From Streptomyces griseoluteus (GTDB lineage: Bacteria > Actinomycetota > Actinomycetes > Streptomycetales > Streptomycetaceae), in contig JOBE01000008.1 of the NCBI GenBank assembly GCA_000717735.1, forward strand, positions 234,765-298,764: a DNA stretch of 64,000 nucleotides, written 5' to 3'. Each line of letters opens with the position of its first letter. Position 1 is the stretch's first letter. The position numbers were made by a program, and so were the translations under genes. Positions 9,205 to 18,383 of the stretch are shown in pieces. Below the pieces are notes generated by a model. That model was not told the DNA's origin, made no database searches, and saw nothing but the letters and a program-made list of their open reading frames with translations.

Positions 9205-10123
9205 AGCGAATCCTCGGGTCAAGCACGGCGTACAGCATGTCCACGACCAGCGCGGAGATCAGGTAGACGAGCACCAGCAGGCTGACGAATCCGACGACCG
9301 CCGGACCGTCCTCCACGTTCAGGGAGGTGAACAGCTGGTAGCCCACGCCGGGGATGTTGAAGATGCCCTCGGTGACGATGGCACCGCCCATGAGGGAGCC
9401 GAGGTCGGCGCCCAGGTAGGTGACGACCGGGATCAGCGAGTTGCGCAGCACGTGGATGCCGATGACCCGGCTCTTCGGCAGGCCCTTCGCCTTCGCGGTG
9501 CGGATGTAGTCCGCACGGAGGTTCTCGGCGACCGACGCCCGCGCGAGGCGTGCGATGTAGGCGAGCGACACCGAGCCGAGCACCATGCCCGGCAGCAGGT
9601 AGCTGGAGAATCCGTCGTCGGTACCGGAGACGGGGAACAGTCCCCATTCCTGTCCGAGGAAGGTCTGGCTGACATTGCCGAGCACGAAGATCGGGACGGC
9701 GATGACGAACAGGGTGGAGACGAGCACCAGATTGTCGACGAAGCTGCCGCGGCGCATGCCGGCGAGCACACCGGCGACGACGCCGATGACGAGCTCGAAG
9801 GTGAAGGCCACACCGGCGACCTTCAGGGTCTCGGGCCAGGCCTCGGCAAGGAGCTCGACGATGGGCCGGCCTTGGGCGATGGACTCACCGAAGTCGCCCT
9901 GGAGCAGGCCACTGAAGTAGTACCAGTACCGCACGAAGAACGGGTCGTCGAGGTGGTACTGAGCGGTGAGCGTCGCTCTGATGTTGTCAGGTACGGGCTT
10001 CTCGCCGTACAGGTTCTGGATGGGGTCGCCACCCATCTGCGTGACGAGAAAATAGACGATCAACGTGGTGCCGATGAAGACGGGCACCATCTGAAGGATT
10101 CGTCGGATGACGAACCGGCCCAT
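9197..10123 (-). CDS. Oligopeptide ABC transporter permease, DppB type (BldK-like operon)
   Basis: Membrane permease of 308 residues starting MGRFVIRRILQMVPVFIGTTLIVYF. The EAA loop reads RTAKAKGLPKSRVIGIHVLRNSLIPVV. It ends DMLYAVLDPRIRYE. A GGAGGA-type site precedes the ATG at 10123. It follows the binding-protein gene after about 90 bp containing a hairpin, the same arrangement as in operon 1. Confidence 0.95.
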   Translation of the reverse strand: MGRFVIRRILQMVPVFIGTTLIVYFLVTQMGGDPIQNLYGEKPVPDNIRATLTAQYHLDDPFFVRYWYYFSGLLQGDFGESIAQGRPIVELLAEAWPETLKVAGVAFTFELVIGVVAGVLAGMRRGSFVDNLVLVSTLFVIAVPIFVLGNVSQTFLGQEWGLFPVSGTDDGFSSYLLPGMVLGSVSLAYIARLARASVAENLRADYIRTAKAKGLPKSRVIGIHVLRNSLIPVVTYLGADLGSLMGGAIVTEGIFNIPGVGYQLFTSLNVEDGPAVVGFVSLLVLVYLISALVVDMLYAVLDPRIRYE

Positions 10124-10141
10124 GGATCCTCCTCGCGAGAA

Positions 10142-10174
10142 GCGGCGGGGGCTGGTGTTGCCGGCCCCCGCCGC
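10142..10174 (-). terminator. Intra-operon hairpin after binding protein gene (operon 2)
   Basis: Perfect 11-bp arms GCGGCGGGGGC (10142-10152) and its complement (10164-10174), with further pairing beyond a 2-nt bulge. It occupies the same position as the 4176-4219 hairpin of operon 1 but has an unrelated sequence. That suggests selection for a hairpin here rather than simple inheritance. Confidence 0.7.
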
Positions 10175-10214
10175 CGTTCTCGACTCTTAAATGTGGGTCA
10201 GATGCCTGAGGCTG

Positions 10215-11858
10215 TTAGGCCTTGGAGATCTTGGTGACGTCGACCCGGTTGAAGAGGTCCATCTCGACGTTCGCGACCTTCTTGCTGTGCGCGAAGACGT
10301 TCTTACCGAAGCGGAGCGGGATCACCGGCATGTCCTGGACGAGGACGTCCTCGGCCTGCTGCCACAGCTTGATGGCTTCCTCGGACGACTTCGCCGCGCG
10401 GCCGTCCTCGACCAGCTTGTCGAACTTCTTGTTGCTGTAGCCGTAGTAGTTCGAGGAACCACCGGTGGTGAACAGCGGGCCCAGGTAGTTCTCCATGGAC
10501 GGGTAGTCCATGATCCAGCCCATGCGGAACATGCCGGAGAACTTCTTCTGCTCGACCTGGGTCAGCAGCTCGGCGAACTGCGGGACGGCCTGGCCGACGC
10601 AGTCGACGCCGAGGTTCTTCTTGACCTGGTTGCAGGTGGCGTCCACCCACTCCTTGTGACCGCCATCGCCGTTGTAGCCGATGTTGATCTTGTTGCCCTC
10701 GATGCCGCCGGCCTTCGCGAGGAGAGCCTTGGCAGCGGCCGGGTCGAACTTGCAGGAGTCACCGCAGGTGTTGTCGCGGTAGCCGCCGACGACCGGGGAG
10801 ACGAACGAACGGGCCGGGGACTGCGAGTCGTTGAGGATCACCTTGGTGATCTCTTCGCGGTCGATGGCCATCGAGATCGCCTTGCGGACCTCGGGCTTCG
10901 AGTACTTCTTGTCGTACGTCGGGAACGACACGAACTGGAAGGTCGAGGCCGGGGAGGACTTGAAGCGCTCACCGAACTGCTTCGGGGCGTTCGCGAGCTC
11001 GGAGCTCGGGACCTGCGGGATGACGTCCAGGGCGCCGGCGACGACGTCCTTATACATCGTCTCCTGCTTCTGGTAGATCTTGTACGTCACCGAGTCCACG
11101 AGGGGCTTCTTGTCGCCCGTGTAGTCAGGGTTCTTGACGACCTTGATCGACTTGTTGTGGTCCCACTTGCCCTCGATCTTGAAGGCGCCCTGGCCGATCG
11201 GAGCCTGCTCGTACGCCTTGATGTTGGCGATGGCAGCGTCCGGCAGCGGGTAGAACACCGTGTAGCCGAGGACGGTCTTGTAGTCGGCGAAGGGCTTCGC
11301 CAGCTTGACCGTGAAGGTGGTGTCGTCGACGACCTTGAGGCCCGACATCTCCTTGGCGGTGGGCTCGGGGGCCTTCTTCGGGCCCTCCTCGCCGTCCGGG
11401 TCCGCCGGGTTGAGGGCGTCGTAGCCCTCGATGGTGGCGAAGAAGTAGTTGCCGTCGGCCGCGTTCGGGCCGTAGGCGCCCCAGTTCCAGCCCTGGACGT
11501 AGCTCTTGGCGGTCACCGGGGTGCCGTCGTGGAACTTCTGGCCCGGCTTGATCTTGACGGTCCAGAGGGTGTTGTCGGTCGACGTCACCGACTCGGCAGC
11601 GTCCTCGACCGGCTGGTTCTTGGCGTCGTAGCTGACGAGCGGACGGAACAGCGCGTCCAGCACCTGCGAGCCCTCGGACTCGGTCGTCGTCTGCGGAACG
11701 AGGCGCTTCGGCTCGGAGATGCCGACGCTTACATCGCCGCCGGCCTTACCCGCACCCTTGCCCCCCTCTTCCTTGTCCGTGCCGCCACCACAGGCGGTTA
11801 CTGCCAGGGCGACGACGATCGCGCCCGATACCCACTTGGCGCTCTTGGCACCGCGCAT
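10215..11858 (-). CDS. Oligopeptide-binding lipoprotein, BldKB-like
   Basis: Substrate-binding lipoprotein of about 547 residues. It starts MRGAKSAKWVSGAIVV with lipobox Cys23 followed by a Gly/Lys-rich linker. Family-5 signatures include QTTTESEGSQVLDALFRPLVSYD, KIKPGQKFHDGTPVTAKSY and RKAISMAIDREEI. The ATG at 11858 has AGGAGGAA upstream; longer in-frame extensions lack a site. BldK imports extracellular peptides needed for aerial growth in S. coelicolor. I recall bldK lying next to sdh and typA, which is the context here, so a BldK assignment is plausible. In the published bldK order the binding protein is second, whereas here it is first, so the gene name is withheld. Confidence 0.93.
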   Translation of the reverse strand: MRGAKSAKWVSGAIVVALAVTACGGGTDKEEGGKGAGKAGGDVSVGISEPKRLVPQTTTESEGSQVLDALFRPLVSYDAKNQPVEDAAESVTSTDNTLWTVKIKPGQKFHDGTPVTAKSYVQGWNWGAYGPNAADGNYFFATIEGYDALNPADPDGEEGPKKAPEPTAKEMSGLKVVDDTTFTVKLAKPFADYKTVLGYTVFYPLPDAAIANIKAYEQAPIGQGAFKIEGKWDHNKSIKVVKNPDYTGDKKPLVDSVTYKIYQKQETMYKDVVAGALDVIPQVPSSELANAPKQFGERFKSSPASTFQFVSFPTYDKKYSKPEVRKAISMAIDREEITKVILNDSQSPARSFVSPVVGGYRDNTCGDSCKFDPAAAKALLAKAGGIEGNKINIGYNGDGGHKEWVDATCNQVKKNLGVDCVGQAVPQFAELLTQVEQKKFSGMFRMGWIMDYPSMENYLGPLFTTGGSSNYYGYSNKKFDKLVEDGRAAKSSEEAIKLWQQAEDVLVQDMPVIPLRFGKNVFAHSKKVANVEMDLFNRVDVTKISKA

Positions 11859-12391
11859 GGGTTCCTCCTCATGAGTCCACTTGTCACTACGAGAGGGGCT
11901 CCTGGAGACGGCCGACACCCCTGACGGCCCAGGACTCCAGCGCCCCGAGTGTGCTCGTGAGTCGGCACTCCCCACAGTGCGTGACCCATTGACCCGAGCT
12001 CAATGGAGCCAACTATTAAGTACGCCCGGGCTGTAAACCACACTTAAGCGGTCTCGTTTTGACAACATCACCAAGGCGCTAGGGGTCAAAATCCGGACAA
12101 ACCAATCACAGACAGACACGCCCGAAACGGACTGTTAACACACGTACCGGAGAGCAACGTTCGGAATACGGACGCCTCACCGGGAAATCGGTTTGACTCG
12201 GCCGGGCATCCGATCCCGGCTTCTCGCGCCCCTCGGCGGGCCGTGGCGACCGGCCCAACAGGCCCGTCAACCTCAGAAGTTGCTCAAAACTGTGTCCTAT
12301 GTCTCCGGCGAGCCGCAAGACTCCCCTCCGACCCGCTGACCACGGGTCGCACCGCCGCTTCGACCGAGCGGCACCACACGAGGGGAACACC
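11859..12391. other. Divergent intergenic region, no gene seen
   Basis: 533 bp separate the starts of the BldK-like operon (minus) and a secreted-protein gene (plus). The stretch is markedly more A/T-rich than its flanks, especially 12000-12130. It contains the inverted repeats listed at 11986-12091 and no convincing ORF on either strand. It must hold both promoters. Confidence 0.8.
11986..12091 (-). promoter_or_regulatory. Inverted repeats upstream of BldK-like operon
   Basis: Two inverted repeats are visible: CCATTGA-N7-TCAATGG (11986-12006) and TTTTGAC-N21-GTCAAAA (12057-12091). Between them is A/T-rich sequence that could carry the promoter. Their position 130-230 bp upstream of the start would suit activators or repressors of a developmentally regulated operon. 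No binding protein can be named from sequence. Confidence 0.4.
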
Positions 12392-12976
12392 ATGCGCAAC
12401 AAGTTCACGGCAGGCCTTGTCACCACCTGTCTGTCCGCCGCCACGCTGGCCCTGCTGCCGGCCGGCAACGCCCAGGCCGCCGAGATGATGTGCAGCCCGG
12501 GGACGCAGAAGTACACCTGGTCCACCGTCAGCAAGGCTCCGGTCGTCACCCACCGCAAGGCGATCGAGCACTACACCGGCGGCATCGTGACCAAGACCGT
12601 CAGCGCTTCGTCCGTCACGACCATCACGGCCTCCGTCACCGCCACCGCGGGCGTCGAGGTCAGCGGCAGCGTCGCGCTGGCCAGCCTCAGCGGAAAGGTC
12701 GGCGTGGAGCTGAAGGCCGAGGGCTCGAAGACCAAGACCACGGCCGAGTCCATCACCCACCGGCTGTCCTCCCGCGGCAAGTACGTCCTGTACGCGGGCA
12801 CCGTCAAGACCCAGGGCTACTACACCCAGTTCCGCTGCGACCGCGGCACCCGCTGGGTGAACACCGGCAACTACGGCAAGGCCGTCAGCTTCACCGTGGC
12901 CACCGAGGGCGGCCTCAAGTGCGGCACCAGCGTCCCGGCCGGCAGCCTCGCCGCGTACGCCAAGCGCTACTGCTGA
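12392..12976 (+). CDS. Small secreted protein of unknown function
   Basis: 194-residue product with a clear Sec signal peptide (MRNKFTAGLVTTCLSAATLALLPAGNAQA, cleavage near residue 29). The mature domain is Ser/Thr/Val-rich, predicted mostly beta, and contains four cysteines (near the N-terminus, in QFRCDRG, in LKCGTS, and as the last residue) that could form two disulfides. The ATG at 12392 follows AGGGGAA. I do not recognise a family. It stands alone, divergent from the peptide operon and convergent with typA. Confidence 0.8.
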   Translation: MRNKFTAGLVTTCLSAATLALLPAGNAQAAEMMCSPGTQKYTWSTVSKAPVVTHRKAIEHYTGGIVTKTVSASSVTTITASVTATAGVEVSGSVALASLSGKVGVELKAEGSKTKTTAESITHRLSSRGKYVLYAGTVKTQGYYTQFRCDRGTRWVNTGNYGKAVSFTVATEGGLKCGTSVPAGSLAAYAKRYC

Positions 12977-13018
12977 CCTGAGCCCGTGCCTGGCGCCCGG
13001 GCGGACCACCCGGGCGCC

Positions 13019-13073
13019 AGGGGGACCTGCGTGACAGGGGACCTGCGTAACGGGGGGACCTGCGTAACGGGGG
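13019..13073 (+). repeat. Three imperfect tandem repeats of about 18 bp
   Basis: The unit GGGGACCTGCGTAAC recurs three times with one or two changes between the secreted-protein stop and the terminator. The repeats are non-coding. Confidence 0.8.
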
Positions 13074-13103
13074 AAGCACCACAAGGCGGGGGACGCCCCG
13101 CCG

Positions 13104-13149
13104 AACGCCGAACGCCCGGCCGGAGGATTCCGGCCGGGCGTTCGGCGTT
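13104..13149. terminator. Bidirectional terminator between convergent genes
   Basis: A perfect 21-bp stem with loop GGAT; the core arm is CGCCGAACGCCCGGCCGGA. It is placed between the secreted-protein gene (plus) and the stop of typA (minus), so it can serve both. Confidence 0.9.
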
Positions 13150-13164
13150 GGCTGAGCGGCTGGG

Positions 13165-15066
13165 TCAGCCGTTCTTGGCGCGGGAAGACGCACGACCGCG
13201 CGCGTTCTGGTCCAGGATGACCTTGCGGATACGCACGGCCTCCGGGGTGACCTCGACGCACTCGTCGTCGCGGCAGAACTCCAGGGACTGCTCCAGGGAG
13301 AGCTTCCGCGGCGGGACGATCGCCTCGAAGGAGTCGGCGGAGGCGGAGCGCATGTTGGTGAGCTTCTTCTCCTTGGTGATGTTCACGTCCATGTCGTCGG
13401 AGCGCGAGTTCTCGCCGACGATCATGCCCTCGTACACCTCGGTGCCGGGGTCGGTGAACAGGACGCCGCGCTCCTGGAGGTTCGTCATCGCGAAGGCGGT
13501 GACGGCGCCGGCGCGGTCGGCGACCAGCGAACCGTTGTTACGGGTCGTCAGCGTGCCGAACCACGGCTCGTGGCCCTCGTGGATCGAGTGGGCGATACCC
13601 GTACCGCGGGTGTTGGTGAGGAACTCCGTACGGAAGCCGATGAGGCCACGGGACGGAACGACGAACTCCATGCGGACCCAGCCGGAGCCGTGGTTCGACA
13701 TGTTGTCCATGCGGCCCTTGCGGACACCCATGAGCTGCGTGACGGCGCCCATGTGCTCCTCGGGCACGTCGACGGTCAGACGCTCGACGGGCTCGTGCAC
13801 CTTGCCGTCGACGAGCTTCGTGACGACCTGCGGCTTGCCGATGGTGAGCTCGAAGCCCTCGCGGCGCATCTGCTCGACCAGGATGGCGAGCGCGAGCTCA
13901 CCACGGCCCTGGACCTCCCAGGCGTCCGGGCGCTCGGTGTCGAGGACGCGGAGCGAGACGTTACCGATGAGCTCGCGGTCCAGACGGTCCTTGACCTGGC
14001 GGGCGGTGACCTTGCGCTGCTTGACCGCGGACTTGGCGTCCGCGCCCTTGCCGGTGCCACCACGGCCGACGAGCGGCGAGGTGTTCGTACCGATGGTCAT
14101 GGAGATGGCCGGCTGGTCGACCGTGATCAGCGGCAGCGCGATCGGGTTCTCCGGGTCGGCCAGGGTCTCGCCGATCATGATGTCGGGGATACCGGCGACG
14201 GCACAGATGTCACCAGGGCCGGCGACCTCGGCGGGCTTGCGGGTGAGCGCCTCGGTCATCATCAGCTCGGTGATGCGGACGTTGGAGATCGTGCCGTCAC
14301 GCTTGATCCACGCGACCGTCTGGCCCTTGCGCAGCTCGCCCTGCTCGACGCGGAGCAGCGCGATGCGGCCGAGGAAGTTGTCGGCGTCCAGGTTGGTGAC
14401 GTGGGCCTGGAGGGGGGCCTCCTCGTCGTACACCGGGGCCGGGACGTGCTCCAGGATGGTGGCGAAGAACGGCTCCAGGCTGTCGCTGTCCGCGGGGACC
14501 GTGCCGTTCTCCGGCTTGGTCAGCGAGGCGATGCCGTCACGGCCGCAGGCGTAGACGATCGGGAACTCGATCTGGTCCTCGTCCGCGTCCAGGTCGAGGA
14601 AGAGGTCGTAGGTCTCGTTGACGACCTCGTCGATCCGGGAGTCCGGGCGGTCCGTCTTGTTGATGCAGAGGATGACGGGCTTGCGCTGCTGGAGCGCCTT
14701 GCGCAGCACGAAGCGGGTCTGCGGGAGCGGACCCTCGGAGGCGTCCACGAGGAGGACGACCGCGTCCACCATCGACAGACCGCGCTCGACCTCGCCACCG
14801 AAGTCGGCGTGGCCGGGGGTGTCGATGATGTTGATCGTGATCGGGGCCCCGCCGTCCTTGGGGTGATACTTCACCGCCGTGTTCTTGGCGAGGATCGTGA
14901 TGCCCTTCTCACGCTCCAGGTCGTTCGAGTCCATCATGCGGTCGTCGAGCTGCTGGTGGGCGGCGAAGGCACCAGCCTGCTTGAGCATGGCGTCGACGAT
15001 GGTCGTCTTGCCGTGGTCGACGTGGGCGACGATGGCGACGTTACGGATGTCGTGGCGCGTGGGCAT
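13165..15066 (-). CDS. typA: Translational GTPase TypA/BipA
   Basis: Ribosome-associated GTPase of 633 residues related to EF-G, involved in ribosome assembly and stress adaptation. Motifs seen: G1 AHVDHGKTT near residues 14-22, G2 region [15 protein letters not shown] ([13 protein letters not shown]), G3 [15 protein letters not shown] and G4 NKTDRPD. EF-G domain III/V-like parts and the TypA-specific C-terminus ([22 protein letters not shown]) follow. I chose the ATG at 15066 ([19 protein letters not shown]). The longer frame upstream of it is unlikely. Monocistronic, with a terminator at 13104-13149. Confidence 0.96.
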   Translation of the reverse strand: MPTRHDIRNVAIVAHVDHGKTTIVDAMLKQAGAFAAHQQLDDRMMDSNDLEREKGITILAKNTAVKYHPKDGGAPITINIIDTPGHADFGGEVERGLSMVDAVVLLVDASEGPLPQTRFVLRKALQQRKPVILCINKTDRPDSRIDEVVNETYDLFLDLDADEDQIEFPIVYACGRDGIASLTKPENGTVPADSDSLEPFFATILEHVPAPVYDEEAPLQAHVTNLDADNFLGRIALLRVEQGELRKGQTVAWIKRDGTISNVRITELMMTEALTRKPAEVAGPGDICAVAGIPDIMIGETLADPENPIALPLITVDQPAISMTIGTNTSPLVGRGGTGKGADAKSAVKQRKVTARQVKDRLDRELIGNVSLRVLDTERPDAWEVQGRGELALAILVEQMRREGFELTIGKPQVVTKLVDGKVHEPVERLTVDVPEEHMGAVTQLMGVRKGRMDNMSNHGSGWVRMEFVVPSRGLIGFRTEFLTNTRGTGIAHSIHEGHEPWFGTLTTRNNGSLVADRAGAVTAFAMTNLQERGVLFTDPGTEVYEGMIVGENSRSDDMDVNITKEKKLTNMRSASADSFEAIVPPRKLSLEQSLEFCRDDECVEVTPEAVRIRKVILDQNARGRASSRAKNG

Positions 15067-15264
15067 GGGTGCTTGCGCTTCTCTCGGATCGTGGGATGCG
15101 GCGTCAGTTCCTCGTACGCCCACCGGGCGGACGCGCCACGGCTATGTCCTATGGTACGGGGCTGCCGCGCAAGGGGCTTCCCCGGCCAAGATCCAAGAGG
15201 GTCGGGCGGGATGCGCAGGGGTGTGGGGAGGTCGTGCGGCCGGGTCAAGGGGCCGACGCGATCC

Positions 15265-15289
15265 TGCCCGCCGGGATCACCGGCGGGCA
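15265..15289 (-). terminator. Terminator after orphan binding lipoprotein gene
   Basis: Ten-bp arms TGCCCGCCGG (15265-15274) and its complement (15280-15289) with loop GATCA, about 40 bp beyond the stop of the gene ending at 15328. Confidence 0.65.
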
Positions 15290-15327
15290 AGGAAATTGAG
15301 CAGCTTCTGAGCTTGTGACCTGTGGTT

Positions 15328-17787
15328 TCAGCGGTTTCGCTCGGTACCCTTGGTCGTTTCGGCCTTCTTGAAACCGATGTCCTGGTAACGGGGTCCCGCG
15401 AGGCCCCAGGCACCGGCGTTCACCAGGTCGGCCTTCGCGGCGACGAGCTGCGGCCGCTGGTAGAGGGGGATGGAGCCGGCGGCGGCCCAGATCCGTGCGT
15501 CGGCCTGGCGCACGAGTTCGCGGGCCTCCTCCTCGTCGAGCGTGCCCGCCGCCTGGTCGAAGAGCTGGTCGATGCGGTCGGTGCCGACCCGCGAGTAGTT
15601 CTGCTCGACGAGCAGGGAGCCGTCCGAGGCCGGCTCGGGCTTGGCGAAGATCGGCCGGGCGTCCGTCGCGGGGAAGGCAGAGGCGGGCCAGGAGTAGAGG
15701 GCCAGGTCGTAGTCGCCCGAGGCCACGTGGTCCTTGAAGAAGCTGTCGTCGGAGACCTTGGTGACCTCGGTGCGGATGCCGACCGCGTCGAGCATCCGGA
15801 CGATCCGGTCGCCGACCGCCCGCAGCGACTCGGAGCCGGGTCCTGACGGCAGGACGAAGCGGAGGCTGAGCGGCTTGCCGTCCTTGCCGAGGGCCTTGGC
15901 GGCCTCGGGCACGGTCGCGGGGGCGGCGGTGCCGCGCGGGGCGTAGGCCCCGGCGACGCCCTTGTCGGTCCTGGCGGCCGGATGGGCGGCGCGGGCGCCG
16001 GAGCCCGTACCGGTGTCGAGTGCCTCGGCACGGGCCAAGAGCGCGGCGCTCTGGCGGGCGGCGGCGGGGGCCGGGGTGAGGATGTGCGTGCCGCTGTCGG
16101 GGCCGTTCGCGCCGACGACGGGGGCGGGGACGGCGCGGCGCTCGCCCGGCTTGTCGTCCCCGACGATGTAGAGGCCCTCGTCGGAGGCGGCGTCGGCGTT
16201 CTTCTTCTCGGCGTCCTTCTTGGCGTCCTTGTCGGCGTCCTTCTTGGTGTCCTTGTCGGCGTCCTTCTTGGCGTCCTTGTCGGCGTCCTTGTCGGCGTCC
16301 TTCTTTTCGCCTGCCTTCTCGCCGGCCTTCTCTCCCGCCTTCTCCTCGGCCTCGCTGCCCGCCTTGGTGCCCGCGGGCTTCCGTGCCGCCCCGCCCGGGA
16401 CCCAGCCGGCGTCCGCGAGGAGCGCCCGCGCCTCCTTGGTGTCCTGGTCGCCGAGGGCGTCACTGCTGTCCGCGTACGCCGCCTGGCCGGCGAGGGCCAG
16501 ATGGCTGCCGGGAGGGCTCGCGGGGAGGCCGAGCGGCTTGAGTACGGATTCGGCCAGTTCCTGGCGGTTGATGGCACGGGCCACCGCGCGCCGTACCCGC
16601 TCGTCGGCGAGTGGCCCGGACTCGCCGTTCAGCGAGAGCTGGGTGTAGGCGGGCTCCAGGGACTTGCGGACCACGTACGTCGCCAGGGTGTCCTGCGCGC
16701 TCGCGTAGGCGGCGATGGCCTGCTGGTTCTCCTTGCGGGCGGCCTGGACCTCCTCCGCCTTCTCCTCGTCGGAGCCGTGGGCGAGGGCCCAGGACCTCAG
16801 GGCCTTGGAGGGGGTGATCGCGGATCCGGGGCCATGGACGAGGGCCGCCTGCGCGCCACTGCGTCCGGCGCGGGCGTCGCGGAGCGCGAGGGTGATCCGT
16901 TCGGCGGTGGACCGGTCGATCTCGGCCAGGTCCAGGGTGCCTGCGGCGAGGGCGTCCGCCCGGTCGGCCCGGGGGACGGCCTTGAGGACGAGGCTGTCGA
17001 GCTTGACGGGCGCGCCCCACCAGCGGGGGTTGCGGGTGAGGGTCACGTTGCCGTTCTTGCGGTCGACCCCCTTCAGCAGGAACGGTCCTGCGGTGGCCTT
17101 GAGAGTGGTGCGGGCTCCGTCGTTGAACGAGGCCGGGGAGCCCATCACCTGCTTCGGGTAGAGCGGGGTGAAGAGGGACTGCCAGTCGGCGTAGGGCTTG
17201 GAGAAGGTGACCCGCACCTCCAGGTCGTTCTTGCCCCGCTCGATCTTCTCGATCCGCTCGTAGCCGGAGTTGCGGGCGGTCCAGTACGCGGTGTCGCGGC
17301 CGCTCAGCGCCCGCCACTGGGCCACGAAGTCGGGCGCCCCGATCTCGCGTCCGTCGCTCCACACCGCCTGCTGGTGCAGCTTGTAGAGGACGACCTGCTT
17401 GGGCTCCGTCTCGACGACCTGCGCGGACTCCAGGTAGTCGGGGTTCAGCCGGGGCCTGCCCCGCTCGTCGAGCGTGTAGAGGGAGGGGAGTACGGCCCCG
17501 GCGACGCGGGAGGTGGTGCCGTCGGCGTCGGCCTGGAAGGTGTTGAAGGTGGTGGGCAGCGCGTCGACGGCCCAGCGCACGGTGCCGCCGTCGGCGACCT
17601 GGTCGCGCGCGGTGGGCGCGTTGTCCTGGGCCGCGGCCGGGGCCTCGTCGGCGTCGTCTCCGGAGCTGCATCCGGCGAGAACGGTGACGGCGAGGACGGC
17701 GCTGGTGAGGGTGGCGACGGAGCGGAGCGTGCGGGAGCGGGGGCTCCTGGAGCATGTCCTCCCGCGAGGGGCGCCGATCTGGGACAT
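15328..17787 (-). CDS. Orphan family-5 solute-binding lipoprotein with Asp/Lys repeat
   Basis: 819-residue lipoprotein. A basic N-terminus and hydrophobic stretch end in LAGC with Cys40. The body matches peptide-binding SBP family 5 (for example VRWAVDALPTTFNTFQAD, AVARAINRQELAESVLKPLG). It is about 270 residues longer than the two operon-linked binding proteins. Part of the excess is a charged insert near residues 476-530 made of Lys/Ala/Asp repeats, followed by a Pro/Ala-rich linker. No permease or ATPase genes are adjacent, so it may be an accessory receptor for one of the neighbouring importers or a sensor. I chose the ATG at 17787, which has GAAGGGG eight bases upstream. An ATG nine codons earlier is weaker. 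Confidence 0.88.
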   Translation of the reverse strand: MSQIGAPRGRTCSRSPRSRTLRSVATLTSAVLAVTVLAGCSSGDDADEAPAAAQDNAPTARDQVADGGTVRWAVDALPTTFNTFQADADGTTSRVAGAVLPSLYTLDERGRPRLNPDYLESAQVVETEPKQVVLYKLHQQAVWSDGREIGAPDFVAQWRALSGRDTAYWTARNSGYERIEKIERGKNDLEVRVTFSKPYADWQSLFTPLYPKQVMGSPASFNDGARTTLKATAGPFLLKGVDRKNGNVTLTRNPRWWGAPVKLDSLVLKAVPRADRADALAAGTLDLAEIDRSTAERITLALRDARAGRSGAQAALVHGPGSAITPSKALRSWALAHGSDEEKAEEVQAARKENQQAIAAYASAQDTLATYVVRKSLEPAYTQLSLNGESGPLADERVRRAVARAINRQELAESVLKPLGLPASPPGSHLALAGQAAYADSSDALGDQDTKEARALLADAGWVPGGAARKPAGTKAGSEAEEKAGEKAGEKAGEKKDADKDADKDAKKDADKDTKKDADKDAKKDAEKKNADAASDEGLYIVGDDKPGERRAVPAPVVGANGPDSGTHILTPAPAAARQSAALLARAEALDTGTGSGARAAHPAARTDKGVAGAYAPRGTAAPATVPEAAKALGKDGKPLSLRFVLPSGPGSESLRAVGDRIVRMLDAVGIRTEVTKVSDDSFFKDHVASGDYDLALYSWPASAFPATDARPIFAKPEPASDGSLLVEQNYSRVGTDRIDQLFDQAAGTLDEEEARELVRQADARIWAAAGSIPLYQRPQLVAAKADLVNAGAWGLAGPRYQDIGFKKAETTKGTERNR
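16200..16360 (-). repeat. Coding tandem repeat (Asp/Lys-rich) inside the lipoprotein gene
   Basis: Near-identical 12- to 18-bp units encoding KDADKD, KDAKKD and GEKA blocks are repeated about ten times. They are read in frame within the lipoprotein gene, so length changes by whole units would keep the frame open. Confidence 0.9.
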
Positions 17788-18038
17788 GACTTGTACCCCT
17801 TCGTCCAGATTCATTCCATTTGGAGATGATCACACCTATTGCTCATACACTGAAAAGGACGAAGCGGATCCGGCCACGACGACACGGCGGCACGTCCGGA
17901 AAACGCCACCCGTGCGGCCCAAACCGCCGAAGACCGGGGCGCTCCGGATGGGTGGAAACACGTACGCACGGCTTCACAAGCGGGATGTGACGCGCGACAC
18001 TCGCGTGTGACCCGCGCTCGTGGAAGTGAGGGCAAACC

Positions 18039-18272
18039 ATGTCCGTTCAGGACGATCTGGCGGCCGTCAAGCGCCGCCTGCAAGACCTGGAACACACGGT
18101 CGAAGAGCTGGAACGCCGCGTCGGAGGCGAGCGGGGCGCGCCCCGGCCGCCGTCCTCGCCCGAGGGCCGCGCCGACGGTCTGGTGACCATCCCCGACACC
18201 CCGTACGACTCCGGGCTGTGGACGGACACCGACGACGAGGGGCTGGGAGCACGCGACCGCCACGCGCCGTAG
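18039..18272 (+). CDS. Small coiled-coil protein of unknown function
   Basis: 77-residue acidic protein. Residues 4-28 (DDLAAVKRRLQDLEHTVEELERRV) form a heptad-patterned coiled coil, followed by a Pro-rich linker and an acidic tail (TDTDDEG). The ATG at 18039 has GTGAGGG upstream. It precedes the sdh genes by about 110 bp and may be co-transcribed with them. I do not recognise its role. Confidence 0.7.
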   Translation: MSVQDDLAAVKRRLQDLEHTVEELERRVGGERGAPRPPSSPEGRADGLVTIPDTPYDSGLWTDTDDEGLGARDRHAP

Positions 18273-18372
18273 AGACGTAGAGACGTAGAGGCCAGAGGCC
18301 CGGAGAGCTTGGGTCCCGGAGAGCTCGGGGCCGGGAGGTCCTGGGGCCCAGAGCCGTAGAGCCGTAGAGCCG
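18270..18372 (+). repeat. Short tandem repeats in the leader of the sdh anchor gene
   Basis: Repeated GTAGAGAC, CCCGGAGAGCT and AGCCGTAG units fill the gap between the coiled-coil gene and the sdh membrane-anchor gene. The pattern is purine-rich on the plus strand and has no ORF. Confidence 0.7.
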
Positions 18373-18383
18373 AGGAGGCCCTG

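Noticed and set aside
12106..12558. 150-residue minus-strand ORF over the divergent intergenic region
   Set aside because: Overlaps the secreted-protein gene antisense, has no ribosome site and no recognisable features.
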